Source: Demequina phytophila (GTDB taxonomy: Bacteria > Actinomycetota > Actinomycetes > Actinomycetales > Demequinaceae). From it: DNA of 64,000 nucleotides. How positions within the stretch are numbered: the first letter of the stretch is position 1; each line of letters opens with the position of its first letter. The position numbers and the translations under genes are program-made. Below are positions 1 to 16,641 of the stretch, piece after piece. The notes beneath the pieces were generated by a model. That model did no database searches, was not told where the DNA came from, and saw only the letters and a program-made list of their open reading frames with translations. The DNA is taken from contig NZ_BBLW01000004.1 in NCBI RefSeq assembly GCF_000971135.1, forward strand, positions 62,001-126,000, read 5' to 3'.

Positions 1-56
1 CGACGCGGCGAACGGGGGTCTCGCTGAGCATTCTCGAGGCTCCTCGGGTTCCGGGA

Positions 57-1574
57 TCAGCCCTCGACGCCCGCGCGCTGCAGGATGATCTCCCGCACCC
101 GCCCGGCATCGGCCTGGCCGCGCGTGGCCTTCATCACCGCGCCCACGATCGCGCCCGCGGCCTGGACCTTGCCGTCCTGGATCTTGGCGAGCACGTCGGG
201 CTGGGCGGCCAAAGCATCGTCCACGGCCTTCTCGAGCGCCGAGTCGTCGGACACGACCTCGAGACCACGGGAGGCGACCACCTCGGAGGGCGAGCCCTCG
301 CCCGCGAGGACGCCCTCGAGCGCCTGGCGCGCGAGCTTGTCGTTGATCTTGCCGGAGTCGATGAGCCCCTGGAGCTCCGCGATCCCGGCCGGCGTGACGG
401 GCAGCGCGGCGAGCGCGACCTCACGGTCGTTCGCGACGCGCGACAGCTCGCCCATCCACCACTTGCGCGCGGCCTGGGCCGACGTGCCGGCGGCCACTGT
501 CGACGCGATGAGGTCCAACGCGTCCGCGGCCACGGCGTCGCGCATCTCCAGGTCGGAGAAGCCCCACTCCTCGCGCAGGCGGGCCCGCATCTTGGCGGGG
601 TGCTCGGGGATGGTGCCCCGCAGCTCCTCGACCCACTCGCGGGCCGGCTCGACCGGCAGCAGGTCCGGCTCGGGGAAGTAGCGGTAGTCCTCCGCCTCCT
701 CCTTGGAGCGGCCCGGCGTGGTCGAAGACGTGTCCTCGTGCCAGTGGCGGGTCTCCTGCACCACGGGCTTACCCGCGAGCAGCAGCGACGCCTGACGCGA
801 GGCCTCGAACCGCACCGCGCGCTCGATGGCACGCAGCGAGTTGACGTTCTTGGTCTCGGAGCGCTTGCCGAACGGGACGTCGTCCTGCGACTCCCCCGCG
901 ACCCCCTTGGGACGCAGCGACAGGTTGACGTCGGCACGCACCGAGCCCTGCTCCATGCGGCCGTCGGAGATGCCCAGGCCCCGCACGATGTCGCGGATGG
1001 TCGCGACGTAGGCGCGCGCCACCTCGGCGGTCCGGTCGCCCATGCCCGTGATGGGCTTGGTCACGATCTCGACCAACGGCACACCGCCGCGGTTGTAGTC
1101 GACCAGCGAGTAGTCGGCGCCCTGGATGCCGCCCGAGCCACCTACGTGGGTGTTCTTTCCGGCGTCCTCCTCCATGTGCGCGCGCTCGATGGCGACCGTC
1201 ACCACGGTGCCGTCGTCGAGGACCACGTCGAGCGAGCCCTCGTAGCACGTCGGCTCGTCGTACTGCGAGATCTGGTAGTCCTTCGAGAGGTCCGGGTAGA
1301 AGTAGTTCTTCCGGGCGAAGCGCGACGACTCGCGGATCGAGCACCCCAGGGCGAGGCCCAGGCGGATCGCCGACTCCACGGCCTTCTGGTTGGTCACCGG
1401 CATCGCGCCGGGAAGCCCCAGGCAGACCGGGCACACCTGCGTGTTCGGCTCCGCGCCGAACTCGTTGGCGCAGCCGCAGAACATCTTCGTCTTGGTGTTG
1501 AGCTCGACGTGGACCTCGATGCCGAAGACCGGGTCGAACTCCTCCATCGCCTGCTCGTACGTCATCGTGGTCAC
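57..1574 (-). CDS. gatB: Asp-tRNA(Asn)/Glu-tRNA(Gln) amidotransferase subunit B
   Basis: GatB binds misacylated Glu-tRNA(Gln) or Asp-tRNA(Asn), activates the carboxylate with ATP and receives ammonia from GatA. About 505 aa, the normal length. IEVHVELNT lies near residue 19, followed by paired cysteines near 33/35 and 48/51 (CGC and CPVCLG) and the GatB cradle. A helical tRNA-binding tail ends the protein. I chose a GTG start because GGAGG lies 7 nt upstream and the GTG overlaps the gatA stop by 4 bp (GTGA), which implies translational coupling; an ATG three codons further in is the alternative. It is the last gene of gatCAB. The GGACGATGC word occurs once in the region coding for the C-terminal tail. 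Confidence 0.97.
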   Translation of the reverse strand: MTTMTYEQAMEEFDPVFGIEVHVELNTKTKMFCGCANEFGAEPNTQVCPVCLGLPGAMPVTNQKAVESAIRLGLALGCSIRESSRFARKNYFYPDLSKDYQISQYDEPTCYEGSLDVVLDDGTVVTVAIERAHMEEDAGKNTHVGGSGGIQGADYSLVDYNRGGVPLVEIVTKPITGMGDRTAEVARAYVATIRDIVRGLGISDGRMEQGSVRADVNLSLRPKGVAGESQDDVPFGKRSETKNVNSLRAIERAVRFEASRQASLLLAGKPVVQETRHWHEDTSSTTPGRSKEEAEDYRYFPEPDLLPVEPAREWVEELRGTIPEHPAKMRARLREEWGFSDLEMRDAVAADALDLIASTVAAGTSAQAARKWWMGELSRVANDREVALAALPVTPAGIAELQGLIDSGKINDKLARQALEGVLAGEGSPSEVVASRGLEVVSDDSALEKAVDDALAAQPDVLAKIQDGKVQAAGAIVGAVMKATRGQADAGRVREIILQRAGVEG

Positions 1575-3100
1575 TGGGCGACCTCCAGCTCGGGGGCCTG
1601 CGCGGACAACGGGCCGCCCCACTCGGCAGCGAGCGACGCCTCGAGGGCGGCGCCGATGCGGTACAGACGGGCGTCCTCATGGGCCGGCGCCAGGATCTGG
1701 AAGCCGACCGGCAGCCCGTCCTCGGGCGCGAGGCCCGACGGCAGCGACATGCCGGGGATGCCCGCGAGGTTGGCGGGGATCGTTGCGATGTCGTTGAGGT
1801 ACATCGCCAGCGGGTCGTCGATGCGCTCGCCGATCTTGAACGGCGTGGTCGGCGTGGTGGGCGACACCAGCACGTCGCACTGCGCGAACGCGGCGTCGAA
1901 GTCGCGCTGCACCAGCGTGCGGACCTTCTGCGCGGAGCCGTAGTAGGCGTCGTAGTAGCCCGCCGACAGCGCGTAGGTGCCGAGGATGATGCGGCGCTTG
2001 ACCTCGTCTCCGAAGCCCTCGGCGCGGGTCGCGAGCATGGTCTTCTCGACCGTCGACCTCTCGACACGGAGCCCGAAGCGCACCGAGTCGAACTTCGCGA
2101 GGTTCGAGGATGCCTCCGAGGGGAGGATGACGTAGTAGGCGGCGAGCGCGTACTCGAAGGACGGGCAGGAGACCTCGACGACCTCGGCACCCATGTCACG
2201 CAGGCGGGCGAGCGACTCCTCGAAGCGCTGCGTCACGCCGGCCTGGTAGCCGCCGTCGGCGCCGCTGAGCTCGCGGACCACGCCCACCTTCACGCCGGTG
2301 AGGTCCATGGCCGCACCCTCGAGCGCGGCGGACACCACGGCCGGGACCGGCTCGTCGAGCGACGTCGCGTCCATCTCGTCGTGGCCGCCCATGACCTCGT
2401 GCAGAAGCGCTGTGTCGAGCACGGTGCGCCCGCACGGGCCCAGCTGGTCGAGCGACGAGGCCAGCGCGATCGCGCCGAAGCGGGAGACGCCGCCGTAGGT
2501 GGGCTTCACTCCCACCGTCGCGGTGACCGACGCGGGCTGGCGGATCGAGCCGCCGGTATCCGAGCCGATGGTGAGGGGCGCCTCGAAGGCCGCGAGCGCC
2601 GCGGCCGAGCCGCCACCCGATCCGCCGGGGATCCGGGACAGGTCCCACGGGTTGTGCGTGGGGCCGTACCCCGAGTGCTCCGTGGAGGAGCCCATGGCGA
2701 ACTCGTCCATGTTGGTCTTGCCCAGGATGGGCATGCGCGCCTCGCGCACGCGGCGGGTCACGGTCGCGTCGTACGGCGGGATCCAGCCCTCAAGGATGCG
2801 CGAGCCGGCCGTCGTGGGCAGGCCCTTCGTCACGAGGACGTCCTTGATGCCGATCGGCACGCCGGCCAGGCGCGGAAGGGACACGCCGGCGGCGCGGTCC
2901 GCGTCGACCGCGCGGGCGGTCTCGAGGGCGCCCTCGGCGTCGATGTGGAGGAACGCGTGGACCGGGCCGTCCACGGCGGCGATGCGGTCGAGGTGCGCCT
3001 GCACCAGCTCGACCGAGGTGACCTCGCCCGCGGCGAGGGCGTCGGCCATCCGGGCGGCGGTCGCGCGGGTCCAGTCGGTCAAGGAGGAGGTCTCGGACAT
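1571..3100 (-). CDS. gatA: Asp-tRNA(Asn)/Glu-tRNA(Gln) amidotransferase subunit A
   Basis: GatA is the glutaminase subunit of GatCAB and releases ammonia that tunnels to GatB. About 509 aa. It has the amidase-signature Ser-cisSer-Lys triad: Lys near 86 (GIKDVL), cis-Ser near 161 ([12 protein letters not shown]) and the nucleophile Ser near 185 ([11 protein letters not shown]). The 24-residue spacing between the two serines matches the family. The ATG shares one base with the gatC stop (TGATG) and has AGGAGG just upstream; a GTG one codon earlier is possible. It is co-transcribed with gatC and gatB, as in most actinobacteria lacking GlnRS or AsnRS. Confidence 0.97.
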   Translation of the reverse strand: MSETSSLTDWTRATAARMADALAAGEVTSVELVQAHLDRIAAVDGPVHAFLHIDAEGALETARAVDADRAAGVSLPRLAGVPIGIKDVLVTKGLPTTAGSRILEGWIPPYDATVTRRVREARMPILGKTNMDEFAMGSSTEHSGYGPTHNPWDLSRIPGGSGGGSAAALAAFEAPLTIGSDTGGSIRQPASVTATVGVKPTYGGVSRFGAIALASSLDQLGPCGRTVLDTALLHEVMGGHDEMDATSLDEPVPAVVSAALEGAAMDLTGVKVGVVRELSGADGGYQAGVTQRFEESLARLRDMGAEVVEVSCPSFEYALAAYYVILPSEASSNLAKFDSVRFGLRVERSTVEKTMLATRAEGFGDEVKRRIILGTYALSAGYYDAYYGSAQKVRTLVQRDFDAAFAQCDVLVSPTTPTTPFKIGERIDDPLAMYLNDIATIPANLAGIPGMSLPSGLAPEDGLPVGFQILAPAHEDARLYRIGAALEASLAAEWGGPLSAQAPELEVAQ

Positions 3101-3399
3101 CACGCCTCCTCCCCCAGGATCTGCGGCACGCGGAAGCGGCCGTCCTCGGCATCGGGCGCACCCGACAGCGCGGCATCCTGCGCGAGAGACGGGCGGACCA
3201 CGTCCTCGCGGTGGATGTTCGCCATCGGGATCGGGTGGCTCGTCGCGGGGACGTCCTCGCCGGCGACCTCGGCCACCTTGGCGACGGCGTCGACGATCAC
3301 GGCGAGCTGACCGGAGAGCCGGTCGAGGTCCGCGTCGGACATGTCGATGCGCGCGAGCCCCGCGAGGCGCGCCACATCGGAGCGATCAAGGGAAGACAT
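3100..3399 (-). CDS. gatC: Asp-tRNA(Asn)/Glu-tRNA(Gln) amidotransferase subunit C
   Basis: GatC is a small belt subunit that wraps around GatA and stabilises its contact with GatB. About 99 aa, the usual size. The N-terminal helix carries [10 protein letters not shown] and the C-terminal half the extended [10 protein letters not shown] segment. It is the first gene of gatCAB. No Shine-Dalgarno sequence precedes the ATG. Instead a TAGACT -10 hexamer lies 7 nt upstream, so the operon mRNA is probably leaderless. Confidence 0.95.
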   Translation of the reverse strand: MSSLDRSDVARLAGLARIDMSDADLDRLSGQLAVIVDAVAKVAEVAGEDVPATSHPIPMANIHREDVVRPSLAQDAALSGAPDAEDGRFRVPQILGEEA

Positions 3400-3406
3400 G
3401 GCGTCG

Positions 3407-3412
3407 AGTCTA
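3407..3412 (-). promoter_or_regulatory. -10 element of a leaderless gatCAB promoter
   Basis: On the minus strand TAGACT is followed by 7 nt and then the gatC ATG. This spacing puts the transcription start at or next to the A of ATG. The same arrangement recurs before many genes here. Confidence 0.6.
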
Positions 3413-3429
3413 GTGGCGCGAGGTGCGGC

Positions 3430-3996
3430 TCACGGCTCCCAGCTGTACCCGATGAGGCGCACCGCGCCCTCGGGGGTCTCGTCGCCCTCGAGCGGCACCC
3501 GCGTGACGCTGCCGTCGGGATTGTCGACCACCACCCAGTCCAGCTCCTCGCGCCGGGTGAAGCCCATCCGCTCGTAGAGCCGGTGGGCGCTATGCATGGT
3601 CTCCATGGTCGACAGGACGATGCGCGTGGCCCCCTGCTCGACCGCCCGGTCCATCGCGGCCTGGGTGAGGGTGCGGCCGATGCCGCGCCCGCGCTCGATC
3701 GGGCTCACGGCGAGCATGCGGAGCTCGAACTCGGCCTCCTGGGCGAGCTCGATGAAGGGGCTGCCCGGCGGCACGAGCGTGATGGTGCCCACGATCGCCC
3801 CCTCGCCCTTCTCGCCGTCCATCATGGCGAGCAGCTCGGCGTCCTGCGCGCGCGCCGCGGCGTCGCGGAGCTGCGGAAGGTAGGGGTGCGCATGGTCGAC
3901 CAGACCATCCGCGAGGTAGGCCAGAGCGGTCAGCTCTCCGATCTCCTGAAGGCGGGACTTCTCGTCCGGCCCGACCCTGCGCACCGCGAATCTCAC
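3430..3996 (-). CDS. GNAT-family N-acetyltransferase
   Basis: About 188 aa, a single GNAT fold. The acetyl-CoA pyrophosphate-binding motif ERGRGIGRTL is near residues 101-110, after the beta-4 strand FELRMLAVSP, and a typical C-terminal half YERMGFTRREEL follows. Such enzymes transfer acetyl from acetyl-CoA to an amine; the substrate is not predictable. I set the start at a GTG overlapping the stop of the upstream membrane gene by 4 bp (GTGA), with GGAGGG 7 nt upstream, so the two genes are translationally coupled. It sits between ligA and gatCAB, where other actinobacteria carry variable genes. Confidence 0.85.
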   Translation of the reverse strand: MRFAVRRVGPDEKSRLQEIGELTALAYLADGLVDHAHPYLPQLRDAAARAQDAELLAMMDGEKGEGAIVGTITLVPPGSPFIELAQEAEFELRMLAVSPIERGRGIGRTLTQAAMDRAVEQGATRIVLSTMETMHSAHRLYERMGFTRREELDWVVVDNPDGSVTRVPLEGDETPEGAVRLIGYSWEP

Positions 3997-4223
3997 TGTG
4001 GACCCTCCCGGGGATCGATGCGACGGTCCCACTGGGGCGTCGACGTGTCCGATGGCGTGCCCTCGACGGGGTCGGGATGCTGGCCCGTGGGGCCCCTCCC
4101 CGCGTCCGTGGGCGGTGGCGGCGGGGTGGTCTGGCGCTTCCTCACCGCGATCGCGATCGCGACCACGAGCACCACGAGGACCACCACGCCCGCAACGATT
4201 CCGATCACTCCTGCGCTGCTCAT
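3993..4223 (-). CDS. Small single-pass membrane protein with Pro-rich tail
   Basis: 76 aa. Residues about 5-28 form one hydrophobic helix rich in V, I and A, followed by RKRQ (positive-inside) and a Pro/Thr/Asp-rich hydrophilic tail. A GGAGGAG ribosome site precedes the ATG. The function is unknown. The overlap with the acetyltransferase gene suggests joint translation. Confidence 0.7.
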   Translation of the reverse strand: MSSAGVIGIVAGVVVLVVLVVAIAIAVRKRQTTPPPPPTDAGRGPTGQHPDPVEGTPSDTSTPQWDRRIDPREGPQ

Positions 4224-4284
4224 CGTGGCTCCTCCCTCCCCCTCCCGGCCAGCCTACCCACGGGCCTGCGAGGGCGTCAGGGTT

Positions 4285-8745
<4,461 letters not shown>

Positions 8746-8764
8746 GGCGACCCGACGGCGCGAG

Positions 8765-9337
8765 TCAGCGCACCTGCTGCTTCACCACCAGGAGCCGGTA
8801 GTCCGCGCCCCACCACCGGTGACGCACTCCGCCGGCGTAGTAGACCGAGTCGCCGACGGACAGCGCGCGGGCCTTCCCGTCGGTCTCGACCACGGCGTCG
8901 CCCTCGAGGACGTAGACGAACTCGTCCTCGGCGTGGACGAACACCTCGCCCGGCTCGGGCGAGTCCGAGGACACCAGGATCGGCGTGAACGGCCGTGCAC
9001 CCCTCACCAGGGACACCGCCGGACCGCGCGCGAAACCCTCCGGGGTGGGCCGCCGTGTGCCCGCCCGCACCACCTCGACCGGCCGGACCGGAGCATCGTC
9101 CCCCGCCTCCGCCGCGGCCACCAGCTCGACCGGGCTGGTCTCCAGCGCGACCGCGATGCGCCGCAGCGACGGCAGCGACAGGTTGGCGAGGCCGCGTTCG
9201 ACCTGGGACAGGAACGGGTGCGAGAGCTCGGTGGCCTCCGCGAGCCCCACCAGGGTGAGCCCACGCGCCTTCCGCAGCTCCCGCAGCCGCGCCCCCAGCC
9301 GTGCGGCGGCCGCGTCCGCGACCTCGGCCTCCGCCAC
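8765..9337 (-). CDS. XRE-family regulator with C-terminal cupin
   Basis: About 190 aa. The N-terminal helix-turn-helix is LRELRKARGLTLVGLAEATE plus LSQVERGLANLSLPSLRRIA. The C-terminal half is a small cupin (HAEDEFVYVLEGDAVVETDG, then DSVYYAGGVRHRW) that may bind a metabolite. Such XRE-cupin proteins usually control an adjacent transport or catabolic operon. It follows the second permease gene by 2 bp (GTG start), so it is the last gene of the importer operon and could control the ATGTTCAT-type operator in front of it. The target is inferred from position only. Confidence 0.88.
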   Translation of the reverse strand: MAEAEVADAAAARLGARLRELRKARGLTLVGLAEATELSHPFLSQVERGLANLSLPSLRRIAVALETSPVELVAAAEAGDDAPVRPVEVVRAGTRRPTPEGFARGPAVSLVRGARPFTPILVSSDSPEPGEVFVHAEDEFVYVLEGDAVVETDGKARALSVGDSVYYAGGVRHRWWGADYRLLVVKQQVR

Positions 9338-9339
9338 GC

Positions 9340-10215
9340 TCAGACCCGCTTCGACGGGTGCATGCCCATCCGGGTGAGCACGGTGTTCTCGAGGATCTGG
9401 ACCAGGTTGTACAGGACCAGCGAGACGCCGGTCACCACCACCACGGAGGCCCACAGCTCGTCGAACTTGGCGGACGTCGAGTAGCCGTTGATGGCGCCGC
9501 CGATGCCCTGACCGGTCGCGAGCCACTCGGCGAGCAGCGCACCGGTGATGGCGCCCGGCACGGACACGCGCACCGCGGCGAAGAACGCCGGCAGCGACGC
9601 GGGCAGCGCCACGGTGGTGAGCTGCTTCATGGGGCTGCCGCCGTAGACCTGGACCACCTCGAGGGTCTGCTCGGACGCCTGCTTGAGGCCGTACGCGATG
9701 TTCACGAGCGCCGGGAACAGCACCACGATGCCGCCCATGACCGCGACGGTCATGAACTCGCGCCCGAAGATCATGATGATCACCGGCGCGAACGCGATGA
9801 GCGGCACGGAGCGCAGCAGCAGCGCGAGCGGCATGACCGCGTGCTCGAAGCCCTTCGACAGGCGGAAACCGATCGCGCCGAGCAGCGCGAGCAGCAGACC
9901 GGCCGCGAAGCCGATGGTCGCGTCGCGCAGCGTGACCGCCAGGTTGGAGGCGATCTCGGCCCGGTTCTCCGCGGCATCGTCCTCCACGAAGAAGAAGTTC
10001 CACACGTCCGCCGGACCCTTGGCCACGTACGGCGACAGGTCGGAGACCCACAGCACGACCTGCCACATCACCACGACCGCGATCAGGGTGAGCGCGAACG
10101 TGAGAAGCGAGGTGCCCAGGGACTTCAGGGTCGCCCGGCGGGCCTGACGCTTCACCTGAGCGGCGAGCTCCTCGTCGTGCCCGGGCGTGGAGGGACGTTC
10201 TGTGACGGCGGTCAT
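9340..10215 (-). CDS. ABC transporter permease (NitT/SsuC type), second
   Basis: About 291 aa with a cytoplasmic N-terminus (to about residue 35) and around six membrane segments. The EAA loop is EVVQVYGGSPMKQLTTVALPASLPA, characteristic of BPD-type permeases of the nitrate/sulfonate/taurine/pyrimidine-precursor family. The ATG overlaps the previous permease stop by 4 bp (ATGA), so a heterodimeric permease pair is likely. Substrate is unknown. The location beside xdh and an 8-oxoguanine deaminase suggests a purine, hydantoin or allantoin-like nitrogen compound. Confidence 0.9.
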   Translation of the reverse strand: MTAVTERPSTPGHDEELAAQVKRQARRATLKSLGTSLLTFALTLIAVVVMWQVVLWVSDLSPYVAKGPADVWNFFFVEDDAAENRAEIASNLAVTLRDATIGFAAGLLLALLGAIGFRLSKGFEHAVMPLALLLRSVPLIAFAPVIIMIFGREFMTVAVMGGIVVLFPALVNIAYGLKQASEQTLEVVQVYGGSPMKQLTTVALPASLPAFFAAVRVSVPGAITGALLAEWLATGQGIGGAINGYSTSAKFDELWASVVVVTGVSLVLYNLVQILENTVLTRMGMHPSKRV

Positions 10216-11009
10216 GCGGCGGCCCCCTTCGCCCAGGGCGTCGACAGCCGCGTGAGCAGCCCGACCGCCAGGTACAGCGCGAGCGCGATCGCGCCCGAGG
10301 CGAGCGCGATGCCCCACACGCGCGGCGAGTTGAGCGACTGCTGCGCGACGATCATCGCCGGGCCGACCCCCGTCTCGACCTTGCCGAAGTACTCGCCGAG
10401 CACCGCGCCCAGGAACGCCGCCGGCACCGCGATCTGCAGCGCGGTGAGCACCGCGGGCAGGGCCGCGACCACGCGCACCTTGCGCAGCTGCGTGAACCGC
10501 GACCCTCCGTAGACGTGCACGACGTCGAGGCTGGCCTTGTCCGCGGCATGCAGGCCCAGCAGCGACCCGACCACCGTGGTGAAGAACACGCTGAGTGCCG
10601 CGATGAAGATCGCGGTGCCGGACGGCTCACCCTTGGACGGCACCTCGAAGATCAGCACCAGCAGCGGGCCGATCGCGACGATCGGTATGCAGTAGGAGAT
10701 CACCGCGAGCTGCATGACGGAGGCCTCGAGCTTGGGCACCACCATCACGAGCGCGGCCAGCACCAGCGCGACACCGTTGCCCCACAGGTAGCCCTGCAGC
10801 GCCTCGCTGAGCGTGACCGAGAAGTGGGTGATGTAGAAGTCGAGACCGACCTCGCCCCACTCCACCATCACCTGCCACGGCGTGGGGATGGCCTTGGTGT
10901 TGCCCGAGCCGACGTTCGCGAAGATGGTGATCGACGAGATCCACCACAGCGCCACGAGCGCGACGGCGCTGACGATCGCGGTGGCCCACGGCGGGAGCCT
11001 GCGCTCCAT
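10212..11009 (-). CDS. ABC transporter permease (NitT/SsuC type), first
   Basis: 265 aa, about six membrane segments. The EAA loop DVVHVYGGSRFTQLRKV leads into VRVVAALPAVLTALQIAVPAA. It pairs with the following permease (ATGA overlap), and its own ATG shares a base with the ATPase stop (TGATG), so ATPase, permease 1 and permease 2 are tightly coupled. It probably forms half of the membrane channel of this importer. Confidence 0.9.
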   Translation of the reverse strand: MERRLPPWATAIVSAVALVALWWISSITIFANVGSGNTKAIPTPWQVMVEWGEVGLDFYITHFSVTLSEALQGYLWGNGVALVLAALVMVVPKLEASVMQLAVISYCIPIVAIGPLLVLIFEVPSKGEPSGTAIFIAALSVFFTTVVGSLLGLHAADKASLDVVHVYGGSRFTQLRKVRVVAALPAVLTALQIAVPAAFLGAVLGEYFGKVETGVGPAMIVAQQSLNSPRVWGIALASGAIALALYLAVGLLTRLSTPWAKGAAA

Positions 11010-11833
11010 CAGTCGTCCTCGGTGGCCGCGCCGCCGGCGCCGAACAGCAGCTCAGAGGCCTGGTCCACGTACGCGTGGAACTCGGGGCTGCGCTGGATGT
11101 CGGGCGTGCGCGGGCGGGGCAGGTCGATCTGCATGACCTCCTTGACGCGACCCGGGCGCGGGCTCATGACGGCCACCTGGTCGGCGAGGAAGATCGCCTC
11201 GGATATGCCGTGCGTCACGAGCAGCGTGGTGGCCGGCTTGGCGGCGAGGATGCGCATGAGCTCGAGATTGAGCCGCTGGCGCGTCATGTCGTCGAGCGCA
11301 CCGAACGGCTCGTCGAGCAGCAGCACGGACGGCTTGAGGACGAGCGCCCGCGCGATCGAGACGCGCTGACGCATGCCGCCCGACAGCTGGGACGGCTTGG
11401 CCTTCTCGAAGCCCTTGAGGCCCACCAGCTCGATGAGCTCCTCGATGTAGTCGTGGTCGACGGGCTTGCCCGAGACCTCGAACGGCAGCTTGATGTTGTT
11501 GTAGACCGACCGCCACGGAAGCAGCGCCGAGTCCTGGAACGCGATGCCCAGCTCGTTGTAGGCGCGCAGGTCCTTGGGAGAGCGTCCGTCGACGCGAGTG
11601 GTGCCGCTGGTGGGCTGCTCGAGGCCCGCGAGGATCCGCAGGATGGTCGACTTGCCGCAGCCGGAGGGACCGAGCAGGGCCAGGAACGAGCCGCGGTCCG
11701 TGTGGAGGTTCGCGTCCTGGAGCGCGGTCACGGTCTTCTTCCCGGAGGTGAAGACCTTGGTGAGCCCGGAGATCTGCAGGCCGGTGCCCGGGGCGGTCTC
11801 GCCCCGGGCACCGGTCTCGGTGACGTCGGTCAC
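11009..11833 (-). CDS. ABC transporter ATP-binding protein (SsuB/TauB type)
   Basis: 274 aa. Walker [10 protein letters not shown] near residue 55, signature [15 protein letters not shown], Walker [13 protein letters not shown] and the switch histidine in [10 protein letters not shown] are all present. It energises the two permeases downstream. GTG start with GGGAG upstream, 15 bp after the binding-protein gene. The family normally imports nitrate, alkylsulfonates, taurine or pyrimidine precursors; the substrate here is inferred from context only. Confidence 0.93.
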   Translation of the reverse strand: MTDVTETGARGETAPGTGLQISGLTKVFTSGKKTVTALQDANLHTDRGSFLALLGPSGCGKSTILRILAGLEQPTSGTTRVDGRSPKDLRAYNELGIAFQDSALLPWRSVYNNIKLPFEVSGKPVDHDYIEELIELVGLKGFEKAKPSQLSGGMRQRVSIARALVLKPSVLLLDEPFGALDDMTRQRLNLELMRILAAKPATTLLVTHGISEAIFLADQVAVMSPRPGRVKEVMQIDLPRPRTPDIQRSPEFHAYVDQASELLFGAGGAATEDD

Positions 11834-11848
11834 TGGTGCTCCCGCAGA

Positions 11849-12934
11849 TCAGCCCGCGTAGGCGACGAGCTCGGGGTGCTCCTCGTAGACCTCGGCCAGC
11901 AGGCTGAGGTCGAAGAGGTCGGCGGCCTCGAGCTCGATGCCGGCGCCGGCGAGCGAGTCGAGCGTCGCGGCCTGGAGCTCGTCCGAGATGGTGAACAGGC
12001 CGTTCGCCGCGGTCTCGTCCGAGACCACCAGGTCCTCGGCCTGCGCGATCGCGCCGGCGATCGAGTTCTCGGGGTTGAGCTCGAGGTCGGCTCCGTACTC
12101 CTCGTACGCGAGGCGGGCGCCCTCCTCCGGGTCGTTGACCGCGTCGGTCCAGCCCATGATCTCGGCGTACAGGAACGCCTTGAGCGCGTCGCGGTTCTCC
12201 GCGATCGACTGGTCCGTGACGGTGACCGTCTCGGCGACGAACGGCAGGCCGTTGTCGGCGAAGGGCAGGTTCACGGTGTCGTAGCCGGCGGCCTCGACGG
12301 TGATGGACTCGTTGGTGAGGTACGCGATGAAGCCGTCGACCTCGCCGTTGGTGAGCGGCGCGGGGTCGTACTGCACGGGCACGATCTCGACGTCGTCGGT
12401 GGTGAGGCCGTTGGCGGCGAGCAGCGCCTCGAAGAGCGCGGTGTTGGAGTCCTGGACGCCGATCTTCTTGCCGATCATGTCGTCGACCGTGGCGATGTTG
12501 CCGCCGTCAGCCAGCGACAGGACCGTGAACGGGTTCTTCTGGTACGTGGTGCCGATGATCTTCAGCGGCGCCTCCTCCGCGGCGACCGCGGAACCGATCG
12601 ACACGGCGTCCGAGAGCGCGACGTCCGCGGTGCCCGAGAGCAGCTCGGCGGCACCGGTCGACGGACCGGGCACCAGCTCGACCGAGTCGAAGCCCGCCTC
12701 GGTGTAGTAGCCCATCGAGTCCGCGAAGAACTCGCCGGAGAACTCCTCGTTCTTGATCCAGGACAGCTGGACGGTGAGGTCGCCGTAGGAGACCGCCTCC
12801 TCCATGGCCTCGCCGGACTCCGAGGCCGCCGGGTCGGCGTCGCCCGACGAGCAGGCCGCGAGCGCGAGCGCGGCGACCGCCGCACCGGCGGCGGCAGCCG
12901 TGAGGCGCCCCGCCTTGCCGTTCATGAAACGCAT
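11849..12934 (-). CDS. ABC transporter substrate-binding lipoprotein (NMT1/THI5-like)
   Basis: About 361 aa. The signal peptide ends in lipobox LALAAC, so the mature protein is lipid-anchored. The mature part has the NMT1/THI5-like fold signature: VQLSWIKNEEFSG at the start, ELVPGPSTGAAELLSGTADVA, then KKIGVQDSNTALFEALLAANG. It is the first gene of the importer operon; GGGAG precedes the ATG. A 19-bp palindrome and a TAGCGT -10 upstream suggest repressor control. The ligand may be a purine-related or other heterocycle, given the flanking xdh genes; this is an inference. Confidence 0.9.
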   Translation of the reverse strand: MRFMNGKAGRLTAAAAGAAVAALALAACSSGDADPAASESGEAMEEAVSYGDLTVQLSWIKNEEFSGEFFADSMGYYTEAGFDSVELVPGPSTGAAELLSGTADVALSDAVSIGSAVAAEEAPLKIIGTTYQKNPFTVLSLADGGNIATVDDMIGKKIGVQDSNTALFEALLAANGLTTDDVEIVPVQYDPAPLTNGEVDGFIAYLTNESITVEAAGYDTVNLPFADNGLPFVAETVTVTDQSIAENRDALKAFLYAEIMGWTDAVNDPEEGARLAYEEYGADLELNPENSIAGAIAQAEDLVVSDETAANGLFTISDELQAATLDSLAGAGIELEAADLFDLSLLAEVYEEHPELVAYAG

Positions 12935-13032
12935 GTGTTCTCCCTCTTCGGATGGACGCGCGATGCGCCGGGGAGCATGGTGGTGGGGTCGCCTCCCGCG
13001 GCATCCGGACACACGCCCGGCACGTCGGGACG

Positions 13033-13061
13033 ACGCTATGGAATGTTCATTTCATGAACAT
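13033..13061 (-). promoter_or_regulatory. Importer promoter with 19-bp palindromic operator
   Basis: A perfect inverted repeat, ATGTTCAT-TTC-ATGAACAT, occupies 13043-13061. On the minus strand it lies just upstream of TAGCGT (13038-13033), that is over the -35 region of the importer operon. It is also within the shared region of the divergent xdh genes. The XRE-cupin protein ending the operon is the obvious candidate ligand, without direct proof. Confidence 0.65.
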
Positions 13062-13174
13062 GCCCCGTTGTGTTTCGCCCTCGTAAATTCGCAGTTCCGT
13101 GACACAACCGTGACATTCGTGCGTGGCAGACTCGCCCGAAAGTCCCGATGGTCACGGTGCGGAAGGAGCGCGGC

Positions 13175-13971
13175 ATGGATCTCACGACGGTCGCGGCCTA
13201 CCGCCGCGCCGCCACCCGCGAGGACGTCCGCCTGGACCCGGGCGAGCGCTTCCTCGCCGGCGGGACGTGGCTGTTCTCCGAGCCGAACCGCGATGTCACG
13301 GGCCTGGTCGACGTGGCCGGGCTACCAGGTCCGAGCCTCGAGGTGAGCCGCGAGGGGCTCACCATCGGACCGGCCTGCACCATCGCGGACCTGCTCGCGC
13401 TGCCCCCGCACATCGGCTGGGCCGCGCAGCCGCTGTTCGCCGCCGCCGCGGACGCGCTGCTCGCCGGCTTCAAGATCTGGAACGAGGCGACCGTGATCGG
13501 CAACATCGCGCGGGCCTACTCGGCCGGCGCGATGCTGGCCGCCTCCGCGACCCTCGACGCCGACGCGCTGATCTGGACCGCCGCCGGCGAGGACCGCATC
13601 ATCCCCGTCGCCGACCTGCCCACGGGCAACGGCACCACGTCGCTCGCGCACGGCGACCTCATCCGCGAGATCCGCATCCCCGCGGACGCCCTGCGCGCCC
13701 GCGCCTCGCTGCGCAAGATCGCGCTCGCGGAGCTGGGCCGCTCCGGCGCCGTGGTCACCGGCCGCGCGCACGCGGACGGCCGCACCGTCATCGTCATCAC
13801 GGCCGCGACGCTCACCCCCACCGTGCTGAGGTACCCGGCTCCCCCCGGACCGGACGCTGCGCGCGAGGATGCGCGCGCCGCGACCGGCTTCTACGCGGAC
13901 GCCCTGGGCGCGGCGGACTGGCGACGCCACGTCGCGGGTGTCCTGGCCGCCGAGGTCGCCGAGGAGCTCGC

Positions 13972-13975
<4 letters not shown>
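13175..13975 (+). CDS. Xanthine dehydrogenase FAD-binding subunit
   Basis: About 266 aa, CoxM/XdhB family. FAD_binding_5 core: [15 protein letters not shown] near residues 28-42, then [10 protein letters not shown] and the FAD contact [19 protein letters not shown], with a CO-dehydrogenase flavoprotein C-terminal domain. It passes electrons from the FeS clusters to NAD+ or another acceptor during oxidation of hypoxanthine and xanthine to urate. ATG chosen after GGAAGGAG. Its stop overlaps the ATG of the catalytic subunit by 4 bp (ATGA). Confidence 0.9.

Positions 13976-16624
<2,649 letters not shown>

Positions 16625-16641
<17 letters not shown>

Noticed and set aside
1..56. Left-edge sequence upstream of the gatB stop in the window
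   Set aside because: No gene, hairpin or motif recognisable in these bases.
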